This document shows, in pieces, positions 43,595 through 52,167 of a stretch of DNA of 64,000 nt. Position 1 is the first letter of the stretch; each line of letters starts with the position of its first letter. The stretch spans positions 1 through 64,000 of the forward strand of contig RKSN01000002.1 in NCBI GenBank assembly GCA_005518185.1. The letters are read 5' to 3'. The DNA is from Chakrabartia godavariana. GTDB lineage: Bacteria; Pseudomonadota; Alphaproteobacteria; Sphingomonadales; Sphingomonadaceae. Made by a program: the position numbers and the translations under genes. The notes below the pieces were generated by a model. The model made no database searches and was not told the origin of the DNA. It saw only the letters and a program-made list of their open reading frames with translations.

Positions 43595-46500
43595 CGTCCC
43601 GCCTCCGAGGCAAGCGGTGTGGATTGACCATCACCCATCACGACGAAGGCGGCCCAGAAGAAAGGATGCGCATATGCCGGCGTCTTGTAGAGCCGCGCTT
43701 GTGCCGCCCGCAGGGCCGCATCCACGGGCATATCCTTTGACGACCCCATGATGCTGAACATCTCCGACATTAGAGCGCTCGTCGCGGCCGACGGCACCTG
43801 CCAGTGGCTGACGACAAGACTGCGCGCGCCGGCCTGAAAGAAGGAGGCTGCAAGGCCCGACAGGGACTCACCGCCATTGGCCTTGCCCGATGCGGCCGTA
43901 TTGCACGCGGACAGGACAACCATTTCTGCCGGTATCGTCATGCCTGCGATCTCGCTTGCGTCGAGAAGCCCATCGAACGATCGGGTTTGCGGCGTGACCT
44001 GCGGCGGTGTGAGAACGACGCCGGGCTGGGCCTGACAGCGCAGTTCGCTCGGCAACAGACCATGCGTCGCGAAATAGAGGATGCGATAGTCGGCCAGGCG
44101 GCGGCCACGGAAGGCGGACTCGGTCGCCTTGTCACCCAGAAGGATATCGTCCTTGCTGCCGCCCAGGGCACGCGCCACGTCCGCAATTTCGCGCGCGGTA
44201 TCGGGCAAGGAAGACAGCGACCGCAGCAGGGCAGCCGGCACAATCCCGCCTGCGCCGCAGTCACTCCCGGTCTCAGGCGCGACGGCGTGCGACCCGACCG
44301 TCAAGGGGGCGAGCACCGGATTGCCAAGCGCGAGCAGCTTCTTTGGATGCGAACCTATCAACCGGGTCGAACGCAGCGCGACGAAACTGCTGAGGGTCGG
44401 GCTGTAGGAAATGTCGAGGTCACGTGCCAGCCAATGGGCGCCCAGATACTGGCCGGGATTGGCCGGCTCCCTGACGAGCAGAGAGAAGGGCAGATTGGCG
44501 AGCGGGCCCGCCGGAATGACAACCAGACGCTTGAGGCGCGACATGTCCGCCGCAAGGCCGCCAAACAAGGTGGTGTAGAGGTCATATGCAGCTTCGAGAT
44601 CAAAATCGTTGACGCTCTTGCCCTGCACTTCCAGCCCGCGACGGAGCTTGGAGACACTGTCCTGAAGCGCGGATTCGCCTGCAGGGATCGCGGCAAGGGC
44701 TATGCCATCCTTGGTCACAAGCTGCGCAAAAGAGCGACTGCGTCCGATGACGAAACTCAAGGCACCCTCATCGGGACCAAGGCGGCGGCGCAGATCATCG
44801 AGCTTTGGAACCGAGGCATCTGTCGTTGCCGCAAAATCCGGGAACTGTTTGGCGATCAGCTGTCGCAAGTCGGCAATCGCCTTCCCCTGCGCAGAAATCT
44901 CCGCTGCGTAACGTTCCTCGTCCACGGCGCTGCGTTCCTGCGGCATCAGCGACTGTTGCGTCGCCAACTGGACCCGCAGTTCGCGCTCGGTCTGGACCGC
45001 GGCCTCTAGGCGGCCGAGCAGCGCCTCCAGTTCGGGTGTCGCTGCCGATCGACGCGCCGAGGTCAACGCCATGGCGCGATCAAAAATGGGCGACCGCGTC
45101 AGCTGGACCGCGTCGAACACCTCGGCATAAAGCCCAAGGCGCACCTTCGGGTCGTCATAGGACTGCGCCTCTTCCAGGACCGCCTCAAAGAAGGGAACGA
45201 GATCTTCCGAGGTAAAGGGAATGCTCGACTTCGGAAGCGTGCGCGCAACGGCGACCGCTTCACGGAAGGTGATGATTGCGGAGGTCCGCATATGTTCGAC
45301 CTGATAGGCCCGGGCCAGCGCCACCCGCGCCTGCAGCGTGGCCACGCCTTCGCCGAACACCTGCTGGCGCAACGCCAGCGCGCGCTTGAGATAGGCTTCG
45401 GCAGCGGACAGGCGCCCCTGCGCACTGCTGACATTGCCCAGCGTCACGAGGATATCGGCTTCCCACCAGCGTGGCTCGCCCTCAACGCGCTTAATGAGAA
45501 GCATGGCTTCCCCCACGCTGGCAAAGGCGCTCGTCACATCGCCTGTCCGGAGGAGCATGGCGGCTTCAAGGTTGAGGGCCATCGCCAGCTCCGCCTCGGC
45601 TTCGGAGCCACCCCCAGCCCCGGCAATGCCAGTTCCACCTTGTTGGGATGCCGCCTGCGCAGCAATCGCGCGCCACTGAGACGTTGCGGCACGCGCCTGA
45701 AGAAGCGCGGAGTCAAAATCACCTTTGTAGGCCGCGATATACGCTTGGTAGCCGCTCAGCCGCGCACGGTCCGACGGCTTGGGCGACTTCTCAACGATCG
45801 GCGCTGCACGACGGATCAAGGCCTCTGCTTCGGCATGCCGACCCTGAGCGCTCACGGCCATGGCGAGATCCATGAGGATATCGTTCGTGGCGAGATCGTC
45901 CTCGCCAAAAGTCCGGGTCTGCAATTCCAGCGCACGACGGAACCCGGCTTCGGCGGGTTCATAGTCAGACTGGCCCGCTGCCGTCCGCGCCTGCCGCAGC
46001 AGCACCTTGATCGCCGCCTGGTCCGCTGCGCTCCCGATCTTGATCGGGGTCGACCAGAGCGCGCGCACTTTGCTCGCCACTTCGGTATTGGAACTCCCGA
46101 CCGTCGGCAGCCCCAGCAGGCCGCGCAGCACTGGATAGGTTGATGCCGGCCCCTCGGCCACGCGCAGGACCGAATCATCGGCCGTCGCGATCACAATCAC
46201 CGGCCAGCCGTCACTGCGCTGGCGGCAGGCAAAAATCGTGGCTGCAACGGATTCCGAAGTTTCAACACGAGGCGCCTCGCAATCGAGGCGCTTGAGGAGG
46301 GCCGACCCCTGACGGCTCCCTGCGAAACGCTCGGCGACGCTCTGGCCGCTCGCATTTGCAAGGGCGAAGGTCAGGCTTCCGGACGCAACGCCCTCGCACA
46401 CAATATCGCGATCGACCGGCAGAAGCTTGTTCAGCCCGGTCCCCGGACGGTCCTTGGTCACGCATGATTCGCCAAGAATGGTCTTTGCGGCAACCGGAGC

Positions 46501-46692
46501 CTGCACCTCACCGGCCGCACGGACCTCTCCCGAGGGGCACGCAGCCATGGCAAAGCCGGCCAGGCCCAGCAGGACGTTTCGGGTCGCGGCGCTGCGAACA
46601 TGGGTCGCAGGGCCGCCCCGCGCACCGAGCGAAGGCCCGCTGTCAGTTGCTTTTACCGGCTGGCCGCCAACCGGCCGATTGCCCCGCCACAT
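43591..46692 (-). CDS. CHAT-domain (caspase-like) protease with TPR region
   Basis: About 1033 residues from ATG 46692, which has a ribosome site (gggtggggaac); a TTG at 46770 is the only longer option. A hydrophobic segment RNVLLGLAGFAMAACPS near residue 45 could be a lipoprotein-type signal, late for a leader. TPR-like helices occupy about 210-500 (AEAGFRRALELQTRTFGEDD, GRLSAAEAYLKRALALRQQV). The C-terminal CHAT domain (about 740-1020) has the catalytic His in YFATHGLLPSE (about 877) and Cys in VLSACNTAASGKANGGESL (about 930). CHAT domains are separase/caspase-like peptidases. First gene of the eight-gene operon. Confidence 0.9.
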   Translation of the reverse strand: MWRGNRPVGGQPVKATDSGPSLGARGGPATHVRSAATRNVLLGLAGFAMAACPSGEVRAAGEVQAPVAAKTILGESCVTKDRPGTGLNKLLPVDRDIVCEGVASGSLTFALANASGQSVAERFAGSRQGSALLKRLDCEAPRVETSESVAATIFACRQRSDGWPVIVIATADDSVLRVAEGPASTYPVLRGLLGLPTVGSSNTEVASKVRALWSTPIKIGSAADQAAIKVLLRQARTAAGQSDYEPAEAGFRRALELQTRTFGEDDLATNDILMDLAMAVSAQGRHAEAEALIRRAAPIVEKSPKPSDRARLSGYQAYIAAYKGDFDSALLQARAATSQWRAIAAQAASQQGGTGIAGAGGGSEAEAELAMALNLEAAMLLRTGDVTSAFASVGEAMLLIKRVEGEPRWWEADILVTLGNVSSAQGRLSAAEAYLKRALALRQQVFGEGVATLQARVALARAYQVEHMRTSAIITFREAVAVARTLPKSSIPFTSEDLVPFFEAVLEEAQSYDDPKVRLGLYAEVFDAVQLTRSPIFDRAMALTSARRSAATPELEALLGRLEAAVQTERELRVQLATQQSLMPQERSAVDEERYAAEISAQGKAIADLRQLIAKQFPDFAATTDASVPKLDDLRRRLGPDEGALSFVIGRSRSFAQLVTKDGIALAAIPAGESALQDSVSKLRRGLEVQGKSVNDFDLEAAYDLYTTLFGGLAADMSRLKRLVVIPAGPLANLPFSLLVREPANPGQYLGAHWLARDLDISYSPTLSSFVALRSTRLIGSHPKKLLALGNPVLAPLTVGSHAVAPETGSDCGAGGIVPAALLRSLSSLPDTAREIADVARALGGSKDDILLGDKATESAFRGRRLADYRILYFATHGLLPSELRCQAQPGVVLTPPQVTPQTRSFDGLLDASEIAGMTIPAEMVVLSACNTAASGKANGGESLSGLAASFFQAGARSLVVSHWQVPSAATSALMSEMFSIMGSSKDMPVDAALRAAQARLYKTPAYAHPFFWAAFVVMGDGQSTPLASEAGR

Positions 46693-46948
46693 GTTCCCCA
46701 CCCGAAATGCATTCCCACCGACAGGCGGCGCGATGACGCCTTCCCCAAGTTGCTGAATTGTCTCGCACAAAAATGCGTTACCGCGTCATCTTTCGCGGCC
46801 AATGTGGCGTGATCGCCTCTCCGTCCCGGTTGCAAATCGGGTCATGGAAGCGCTGTCAGAGGAGGAAGGTTGAAAGAATGTTTTAGTCACCCGCGATGCC
46901 GGGTTCCCCGCTTGCGTCGGCAATGAAGCAAGGGCACAGCCCGTGCCC
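46693..46948. promoter_or_regulatory. divergent promoter region CHAT operon / ureohydrolase
   Basis: 256 bp with no credible gene. It must hold promoters in both directions: the stretch around 46865-46895 (aaggttgaaagaatgttttagtc) for the plus strand and 46745-46780 for the minus-strand CHAT operon. I cannot fix -35/-10 boxes with confidence. Confidence 0.4.
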
Positions 46949-47743
46949 ATGAAGACTGTTCACCTCATCGGCCTGCCGACCGACACGCATTCATCCTTCC
47001 TGCGCGGGGCTGCCGGTGCGCCGGCCGAGATTCGGACCGCGTTGGCGTCGGACCACGGCAATCTCGCCACCGAACTGGGAACAGAGATCGGCATCGATTT
47101 TGCGCTCGAAGACCTCGGCGACCTGCCGCTCAGCGAAACGGCGGCGGATGTCGACCTTATCCGAAATGCCGCAAGAACGTCTGTTACAGGCGGTGCGGCG
47201 CCCCTTTTCCTCGGCGGGGACCATATGGTCACTTATCCCATCATTGCGGGGATCGCCGAGGCACTTGGACCGGTCAACATCCTGCACTTTGACGCGCACC
47301 CGGACCTCTACGACGATTTTGAGGGCGATCCGCTCAGCCATGCCTCGCCCTTTGCCCGGATCATGGAACAGGGGTTGGCGCGTCAGCTTGTGCAGGTGGG
47401 CATACGAACGATGAACCGTCACTGCCGCGAACAGGCGGCGCGCTTTGGCGTGACCGTCGTCGAGATGCGGGACTTTGACGCCCGATCCGTACCGCTGCCG
47501 CCGGGTCCGCTTTATGTCAGCCTTGATCTCGATGCGCTCGACCCGGCCTTTGCACCGGGCGTGTCGCACCACGAACCCGGCGGCCTGAGCGTGCGCGACA
47601 TATTGAATGTCCTGCACAGGATCGAAGTCCCCATCGTGGCCGCGGACATCGTTGAGTATAACCCGACACGCGACGTGAACGGCATGACCGCCATTGTCGC
47701 CGCTAAGTTTGTGAAGGAACTGGCCGCCCTCGCCGCGCGCTAA
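46949..47743 (+). CDS. ureohydrolase (arginase/agmatinase family)
   Basis: 264 residues from ATG 46949 (GTG 46943 also possible). Binuclear manganese site intact: LGGDHMVTYP, FDAHPDLYDD and SLDLDALDPAFAPG. It hydrolyses a guanidino compound such as arginine, agmatine or formiminoglutamate; the short length and lack of a clear substrate signature leave the substrate open. Stands alone, divergent from the CHAT operon and convergent with the SbtAB operon, separated from the latter by a hairpin. Confidence 0.85.
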   Translation: MKTVHLIGLPTDTHSSFLRGAAGAPAEIRTALASDHGNLATELGTEIGIDFALEDLGDLPLSETAADVDLIRNAARTSVTGGAAPLFLGGDHMVTYPIIAGIAEALGPVNILHFDAHPDLYDDFEGDPLSHASPFARIMEQGLARQLVQVGIRTMNRHCREQAARFGVTVVEMRDFDARSVPLPPGPLYVSLDLDALDPAFAPGVSHHEPGGLSVRDILNVLHRIEVPIVAADIVEYNPTRDVNGMTAIVAAKFVKELAALAAR

Positions 47744-47763
47744 ATGGAGTTTTGGCGGGTGGT

Positions 47764-47801
47764 GGCCGGTGTTGGGGCGGATGGACGCCCCCTCACCGGC
47801 C
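47764..47801. terminator. long bidirectional hairpin
   Basis: GGCCGGTG (47764-47771) pairs with CACCGGCC (47794-47801), and GGGGCG (47774-47779) with CGCCCC (47786-47791) around a GATGGA loop. It lies between the convergent ureohydrolase and SbtB-like genes. No U tract, but placement fits a shared 3' end. Confidence 0.75.
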
Positions 47802-47809
47802 AGTCCGGC

Positions 47810-48124
47810 TCAGAAGCGGGCGCCGCGCACCACATCCACGGTGCTGATGAACAAGACAAGGCCATGACTGTCCAGCAAGGGCGCCAGCAGCTCCGCCAGA
47901 CGTTCGGTCTTGTCCTGCGACGCGACAGTCAGGAAGATCCTCTTCGCCTGAGCGCCGCTGACCTCCTCATCCATCCACACGCCGTTCTGGCCTGCGCCCC
48001 CCAGGACGGGCAGGAAGCTATAGCTGGAAATACCCGCCTGCTGGGCCAGATCGACCAGAAGCGGCGCGAGCGGCCGGTCGACAAGAACTTCGATCCGGCG
48101 TCGTTGCACAATGTTGATCGTCAT
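47810..48124 (-). CDS. PII-like protein of the SbtB type
   Basis: 104 residues with the small alpha/beta ferredoxin-like pattern of PII relatives: RRRIEVLVDRPLAPLLVDLA, SSYSFLPVLGGAGQNGVW and KRIFLTVASQDKTERLAELL. The start overlaps the stop of the SbtA transporter by 4 bp. In cyanobacteria SbtB binds adenyl nucleotides including cAMP and inhibits SbtA; the same pairing and order here support an SbtB-like role. No C-terminal redox CxxC-type loop is seen. Last gene of the carbon/pH operon. Confidence 0.75.
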   Translation of the reverse strand: MTINIVQRRRIEVLVDRPLAPLLVDLAQQAGISSYSFLPVLGGAGQNGVWMDEEVSGAQAKRIFLTVASQDKTERLAELLAPLLDSHGLVLFISTVDVVRGARF

Positions 48125-49092
48125 GCGCCCATCCTTGTTGCGAGGCTGATGTAAAGGGGAATTCCGAGCGTGACGTTGAACGGGAAGGTCACCGCCAGCG
48201 CCATGCCGAGCGAAAGCCCGGGGTCTGCCTGTGGCAGCGATAGGCGCATCACGGCCGGCACGGCAATATAGGAGGCACTCGCCCCGAGGATGCCAAGCAC
48301 CGCCGCCGTCGGGACATCAAGCCCGATCGCGGTCCCGACGGCCACGCCGAAGGTTCCCTGCATCACTGGCAGGCCCACGCCCAAGGCGACCAGCCGCCAG
48401 GTCAGGTTGCGCGTCTCGCGCAGGCGGCGCGCCGCGATGAGGCCCATGTCGAGCAGGAAGAGGCAGAGGATGCCGCGGAACCCTGTGTCGAAGACCGGCA
48501 GAACGGGCGCGGCGCCGTCCTTGCCCACGGCCAGACCGATCGCGAAACTTCCCAGAAGAAGCACGACCGACCCGTTGAGCAGGCTGTCATGCCAGAGCGC
48601 GGAGCGCGAGACTGTGCTTCCCGATGCCAGCGCCCTGCGCGCGAGCAGGAGGCCGATGATGATCGCGGGCGTTTCCATCGCCGCCATGACCGCGACCATG
48701 TAGCCCGCGGGCGGCATCGACAGCGCGTTCAGGATTTCCGATCCGGTGACGAAGGTCACCACACTCACAGAGCCATAATGCGCTGCAATCGCCGCTGCAT
48801 TGATCTTGTCGACCCCACCTGCCTTGCGCAGCACCGCATAAGCGGGCACCGGCAGGAACAGGCTCATGCCTACGCCAATCGCCAATGCGGCTGCGAAGTG
48901 CGACGACAGGCCCGCTTCGGCCACATTGATGCCGCCCTTCAGGCCAATCGCGGCCATCAGGTAGAGCGACATCGCCTTGCCCATGGACTCGGGCACGCTG
49001 AGGTCCGAGCGGACCAGCCCGGCAAATCCCCCCAATATGAAAAACAGGATCATCGGCGACAGCAGCGCACTGATCCCCAAGTCGGCAGTCAT
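48121..49092 (-). CDS. sbtA: SbtA-family sodium-dependent bicarbonate permease
   Basis: 323 residues, about ten transmembrane helices, with the SbtA landmarks ISALLSPMILFFILGGFAGL, LKGGINVAEAG, INAAAIAAHYGSVSVVTFV, PPAGYMVAVMAAMETPAII and GILGASASYIAVPAVMR. The family imports bicarbonate with sodium across the inner membrane. Strong ribosome site (gggggaaaagac) before ATG 49092. Coupled to the PII-like gene, and in the same operon as a putative periplasmic carbonic anhydrase, which would feed it bicarbonate or recapture CO2. Confidence 0.88.
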   Translation of the reverse strand: MTADLGISALLSPMILFFILGGFAGLVRSDLSVPESMGKAMSLYLMAAIGLKGGINVAEAGLSSHFAAALAIGVGMSLFLPVPAYAVLRKAGGVDKINAAAIAAHYGSVSVVTFVTGSEILNALSMPPAGYMVAVMAAMETPAIIIGLLLARRALASGSTVSRSALWHDSLLNGSVVLLLGSFAIGLAVGKDGAAPVLPVFDTGFRGILCLFLLDMGLIAARRLRETRNLTWRLVALGVGLPVMQGTFGVAVGTAIGLDVPTAAVLGILGASASYIAVPAVMRLSLPQADPGLSLGMALAVTFPFNVTLGIPLYISLATRMGA

Positions 49093-49118
49093 GTCTTTTC
49101 CCCCTGTTCAAACGCCCG

Positions 49119-49802
49119 CTAGAAGCGGGCAACCAGATTCAATTGTGCGATATGGTGGTCCCGGTCGCGCCCCCGCACGACCACCCACTGGTTCATATAA
49201 GCCGGCTCGACCGTGATGGTCTTTGTCAGCGGGACCGAGAGACCCGCCGCGTTGCGCCAGCGGTCCAGGCCGCTGCGCTGGCCCCAGCCCGTATCGTTGA
49301 GCGCGATGAACGGCTCACTGGCGACAAACACCCGGACCTTGCCGGAGAGCGGCGCGGTCGCGCGCAGCTGCGGCCGCAGGCGCCAGCCCGTGCCGCTCCG
49401 TCCCTCGACCCACCGTTCCTCCAGTCGCGCGCGGCCCGTGACGGTGAACCCTTTCCCGTCACCGACCGCGCGGAAGGAAATCTGTTGCCAGAGGCGGTGC
49501 TCGTCCGTCTGGACGGGCCCGACCGGGTCCGTGAAGACATAGGCATAGCCCAACGACACCGTGGTCGTACTGTCGAGCTTGTAGCCGATACTCGGCCGCA
49601 GCAGGACCTGCCCCGTGCGCGAGGCATTGTCGCTCAGCCGCAGATGTCCCTCCATCGTTGCAGCAAAGCGCTTGCCCAGGTCGACCGTCGCACTGACTGA
49701 ACTCCAGGACTGGAAGTCCTGATCCGCCGCCAGGGCCGGAACTGCCGGAGACCATATGAGGGCAGCAAGGGATAGGGTGCGGATCACGGACTTCCTTTCC
49801 AT
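49119..49802 (-). CDS. DUF2490 outer-membrane protein
   Basis: 227 residues: signal peptide (LSLAALIWSPAVPALA), then the DUF2490 pattern DFQSWSSVSATVDLGKRFA, SIGYKLDSTTTVSLGYAYVF, DEHRLWQQISFR, GRARLEERW, LRPQLRATAPL and a C-terminal Phe (QLNLVARF). Predicted 8-10-strand barrel of unknown function. Four bp after ompW and 26 bp before sbtA; perhaps a pore for the operon's substrate. Confidence 0.83.
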   Translation of the reverse strand: MERKSVIRTLSLAALIWSPAVPALAADQDFQSWSSVSATVDLGKRFAATMEGHLRLSDNASRTGQVLLRPSIGYKLDSTTTVSLGYAYVFTDPVGPVQTDEHRLWQQISFRAVGDGKGFTVTGRARLEERWVEGRSGTGWRLRPQLRATAPLSGKVRVFVASEPFIALNDTGWGQRSGLDRWRNAAGLSVPLTKTITVEPAYMNQWVVVRGRDRDHHIAQLNLVARF

Positions 49803-49805
49803 GGT

Positions 49806-50483
49806 TCAGAAACGATAGGCCAGACCGGCGCTCAACACCCAGGGGTCGAGCTTGTGGCGGGATTCGAGCACCGTCGTGTTCCCAGCACGGAACACGGCCG
49901 TCGTGCCGACAAAGTAGCGCTTGGCATCGATACTGAGGCCAAGACCCCGGTCATTCAGCTTGACGTCGGCCCCCGCCTGAAGCGCGATCCCGAAATCATC
50001 CTTCAGATTAACGTCGGTCGCCCCGAGCGTCCGCGCCGTGGCACCAACGCCTTCGCTGAAGATGAAGAAGCGCGTCGGACCTGCGCCGACATAGGGCTTG
50101 AAGCCTGAGCCATTCGCCAGATGATATTTGATCGTCAGCGTCGCAGGCAGGATGATGGCGTTGTCGACGAGCCGGGCACCGCCGAGGCTGCCCGCGCCAT
50201 CAACATCATGCGGCGTCACGCAGCAGATCGTTTCGACCGACAGATTGGGGCTCAGGAAATATTCGGCCGCAATGGTCGGCACGATGCTGTCGCTCGCCTT
50301 GGTCTGGGCACCCGCCGGAAGGCCGATCCGGTCCGTCCGGACGTCCGTGATCTTCCCGTCGGGAAGGACAGCCGTTCCAAAGACCTTGACCTGAAACCGG
50401 CCTTCGCTTTCCTGTGCGACGGCAATTGACGACGTGGTGACAGCCAAGGCGGCAGCCAGAAACTTTAGGGGAAGTTGCTTCAT
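49806..50483 (-). CDS. OmpW-family outer-membrane protein
   Basis: 225 residues from ATG 50483, chosen for its ribosome site (agaggacaag) and the signal peptide that follows (LKFLAAALAVTTSSIAVAQ). OmpW features: GRFQVKVFGTAVLPDG, PTIAAEYFLSPNLSVE, LPATLTIKYHLANGSGFKPY, VGAGPTRFFIF and a C-terminal YRF. OmpW forms a small barrel with a hydrophobic side channel. Located between the putative carbonic anhydrase and DUF2490 genes. Confidence 0.9.
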   Translation of the reverse strand: MKQLPLKFLAAALAVTTSSIAVAQESEGRFQVKVFGTAVLPDGKITDVRTDRIGLPAGAQTKASDSIVPTIAAEYFLSPNLSVETICCVTPHDVDGAGSLGGARLVDNAIILPATLTIKYHLANGSGFKPYVGAGPTRFFIFSEGVGATARTLGATDVNLKDDFGIALQAGADVKLNDRGLGLSIDAKRYFVGTTAVFRAGNTTVLESRHKLDPWVLSAGLAYRF

Positions 50484-50571
50484 ATCTTGTCCTCTACGCT
50501 TTGTTTTTGTTTGATTTTCTGATGAGGGGTGGTGCCGGCCCAACAGGGGTGAAGCGGCCGGCACCGGGGTG

Positions 50572-51051
50572 TCAGATCTTTTCCGGCATCGCGGAGGAAT
50601 GCAGGTGTTCGATCTTCCACTGTCCTTCTTCGAACTGGTACAGGAAGCTGTAACGGGCCTTCACATCGGTCTTTTCGCCGGTCGTCGGATTGGTCAGCGC
50701 AACCGTCCAGGTGCCGGCGCGCAGCGCCCAGTTGCAGCCGGACTTGATCGTTGAGCTGTTGATCGTCCCGACCGGGCTGTTCTTCAGGAACGTCACGAAA
50801 TAGTCGCGGATGCCGGCAGGGTCGGTGCGGGGCTTGTTGGCCACCGTGGCGAGCAGCACGGCGTCATCGTCGAACAGGGCCGTCACAGTGTCCGGGTTCT
50901 TGGTAGCCCAGGCGTTGTTGAACGCCGTGAACTGGGCGTCGAGCTGGGCTGCGGTCGGCTTCACGCAGACCGCCTTGCCCTTGGCGAGGGCGGGCTGGGC
51001 CGCGGCGACGGCGAGCCCCGCCATGACGGTGAGATAGATGGACTTGCGCAT
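50572..51051 (-). CDS. exported SgcJ/DUF4440-type protein, putative iota-class carbonic anhydrase
   Basis: 159 residues with signal peptide (YLTVMAGLAVAAAQPALA), so periplasmic. The mature part is an NTF2/CaMKII-association-like fold: FTAFNNAWATKNPDTVTALF, DDDAVLLATV, IRDYFVTFLKNSPVG and RYSFLYQFEEGQWKIEHLHSSAMPE. That last block closely resembles the C-terminal HHHSS-type signature of iota carbonic anhydrases (middle His replaced by Leu here), a class reported to work with Mn or without metal. Excellent ribosome site (agaaggagacg). Its operon partners SbtA and an SbtB-like protein support CO2/bicarbonate chemistry, but DUF4440 proteins of other functions exist, so this is a strong inference, not proof. 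Confidence 0.72.
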   Translation of the reverse strand: MRKSIYLTVMAGLAVAAAQPALAKGKAVCVKPTAAQLDAQFTAFNNAWATKNPDTVTALFDDDAVLLATVANKPRTDPAGIRDYFVTFLKNSPVGTINSSTIKSGCNWALRAGTWTVALTNPTTGEKTDVKARYSFLYQFEEGQWKIEHLHSSAMPEKI

Positions 51052-51089
51052 TTTTGACGTCTCCTTCTGTTATGTGGTGGACAGGGTTT

Positions 51090-52073
51090 TCAGTGGGCGG
51101 CGGGCACGCTGCGGGTTTTCCAGAGCGACCAGCCGATCCCCGCGCCGATCAGACCGAAAGTCACGGCCAAGCTGGCAACGGGGGGGAACTTCGCGCCGTC
51201 CAAGAGGAAGTCGGACACGAAGATCTTGGAGCCGATGAACACGAGCACGGCTGCAAGGGCGTATTTGAGGTAGTGGAAGCGGTCGATCATCGCCGAGAGC
51301 GCGAAGTAGAGCGCCCGCAGACCAAGGATCGCCATGATGTTCGACGTGTAGACGACGAAGGTGTCGGTCGTGATCGCGAAAATCGCAGGCACGGAGTCGA
51401 CCGCGAACACCAGGTCGGCCAGGTTGATGACGACCAGCGCGAGGAACAGCGGGGTCGCGGCGCGCACCATCTTCCCGGTCTTTTCGTCGGCAACCTTCAC
51501 GAAGAACTTCTGATCGTGAAGCTCCTTCGTCACCCGCATGTGCGTTGAGATCCAGCGCACCGCGACGTTTTTCGACAGGTCGGGCGCATGGTCATTCGCG
51601 AAGAACATCTTGATGCCCGTCGCGATCAGGAAGGCCGCGAAGATGTAAAGCACCCAGTAGGCTTCGCTGACGAGCGCGGCACCGGCCGCAATCATCAGGC
51701 CGCGCAGCACGATCACGCCGATGATGCCCCACAGGAGTGCGCGATACTGGTATTTGGCGGGAATGGCGAAGAAGGTGAAGATCAGGCTGATCACGAAGAT
51801 GTTGTCGATTGACAACGCCTTTTCGATGAAGAAGCCCGTATAATATTTCATGCCGAGATCGGCGCCCTTCTCGATCCAGACCCATGCGCCGAACGCAAGG
51901 GCAATGGCGATGTAGAAGGCAGAGAGCTTCAGCGACTCCGCGATGCCCATCTCCCGGTCTTCCTTGTGCAGCAGCCCGAGGTCGAACGCGGTCAGCGCGA
52001 CGACGAGGCCGATGAACGCCAGCCAGAACCAGACGGGCGTTCCAAGGAACATTGCGGTGAAAAATTCGAACAT
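51090..52073 (-). CDS. TerC/Alx-family membrane protein
   Basis: 327 residues from ATG 52073 (upstream in-frame starts lack a ribosome site). About nine helices with the TerC signatures FDLGLLHKEDREMGI, FIEKALSIDNIFVISLIF, AADLVFAVDSVPAIFAI in the form NLADLVFAVDSVPAIFAI, and LGLRALYFALSAMI. The intramembrane acidic residues are intact. Family members export manganese and act at alkaline pH (Alx) or in tellurite resistance (TerC). As first gene of the operon that holds the carbonic anhydrase candidate and SbtAB it suggests a response to pH, bicarbonate or Mn. Confidence 0.9.
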   Translation of the reverse strand: MFEFFTAMFLGTPVWFWLAFIGLVVALTAFDLGLLHKEDREMGIAESLKLSAFYIAIALAFGAWVWIEKGADLGMKYYTGFFIEKALSIDNIFVISLIFTFFAIPAKYQYRALLWGIIGVIVLRGLMIAAGAALVSEAYWVLYIFAAFLIATGIKMFFANDHAPDLSKNVAVRWISTHMRVTKELHDQKFFVKVADEKTGKMVRAATPLFLALVVINLADLVFAVDSVPAIFAITTDTFVVYTSNIMAILGLRALYFALSAMIDRFHYLKYALAAVLVFIGSKIFVSDFLLDGAKFPPVASLAVTFGLIGAGIGWSLWKTRSVPAAH

Positions 52074-52148
52074 CAGGGTCTCCAAGAAGCGTCCGGCGCA
52101 TATCTGGAGGCAGGGCTGATTGTTCAAATTGCATTTTACCCATCATTC

Positions 52149-52167
52149 TGATAGAAATTATCTATCA
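52149..52167. promoter_or_regulatory. OxyR/LysR-type operator in the divergent terC / lysR gap
   Basis: TGATAGA-AATTA-TCTATCA is a perfect 7-bp inverted repeat containing ATAG-N7-CTAT, the OxyR-type half-site arrangement. Its last base is the A of the regulator's ATG at 52167, so binding would block that gene, as expected for autorepression, while leaving terC at 52073 some 76 bp away for activation. Confidence 0.75.

Noticed and set aside
52074-52148. Possible Mn riboswitch (yybP-ykoY) ahead of the TerC gene
   Set aside because: The leader is only about 75-90 nt and lacks the stem pattern I would need; a LysR-type operator explains the region better.
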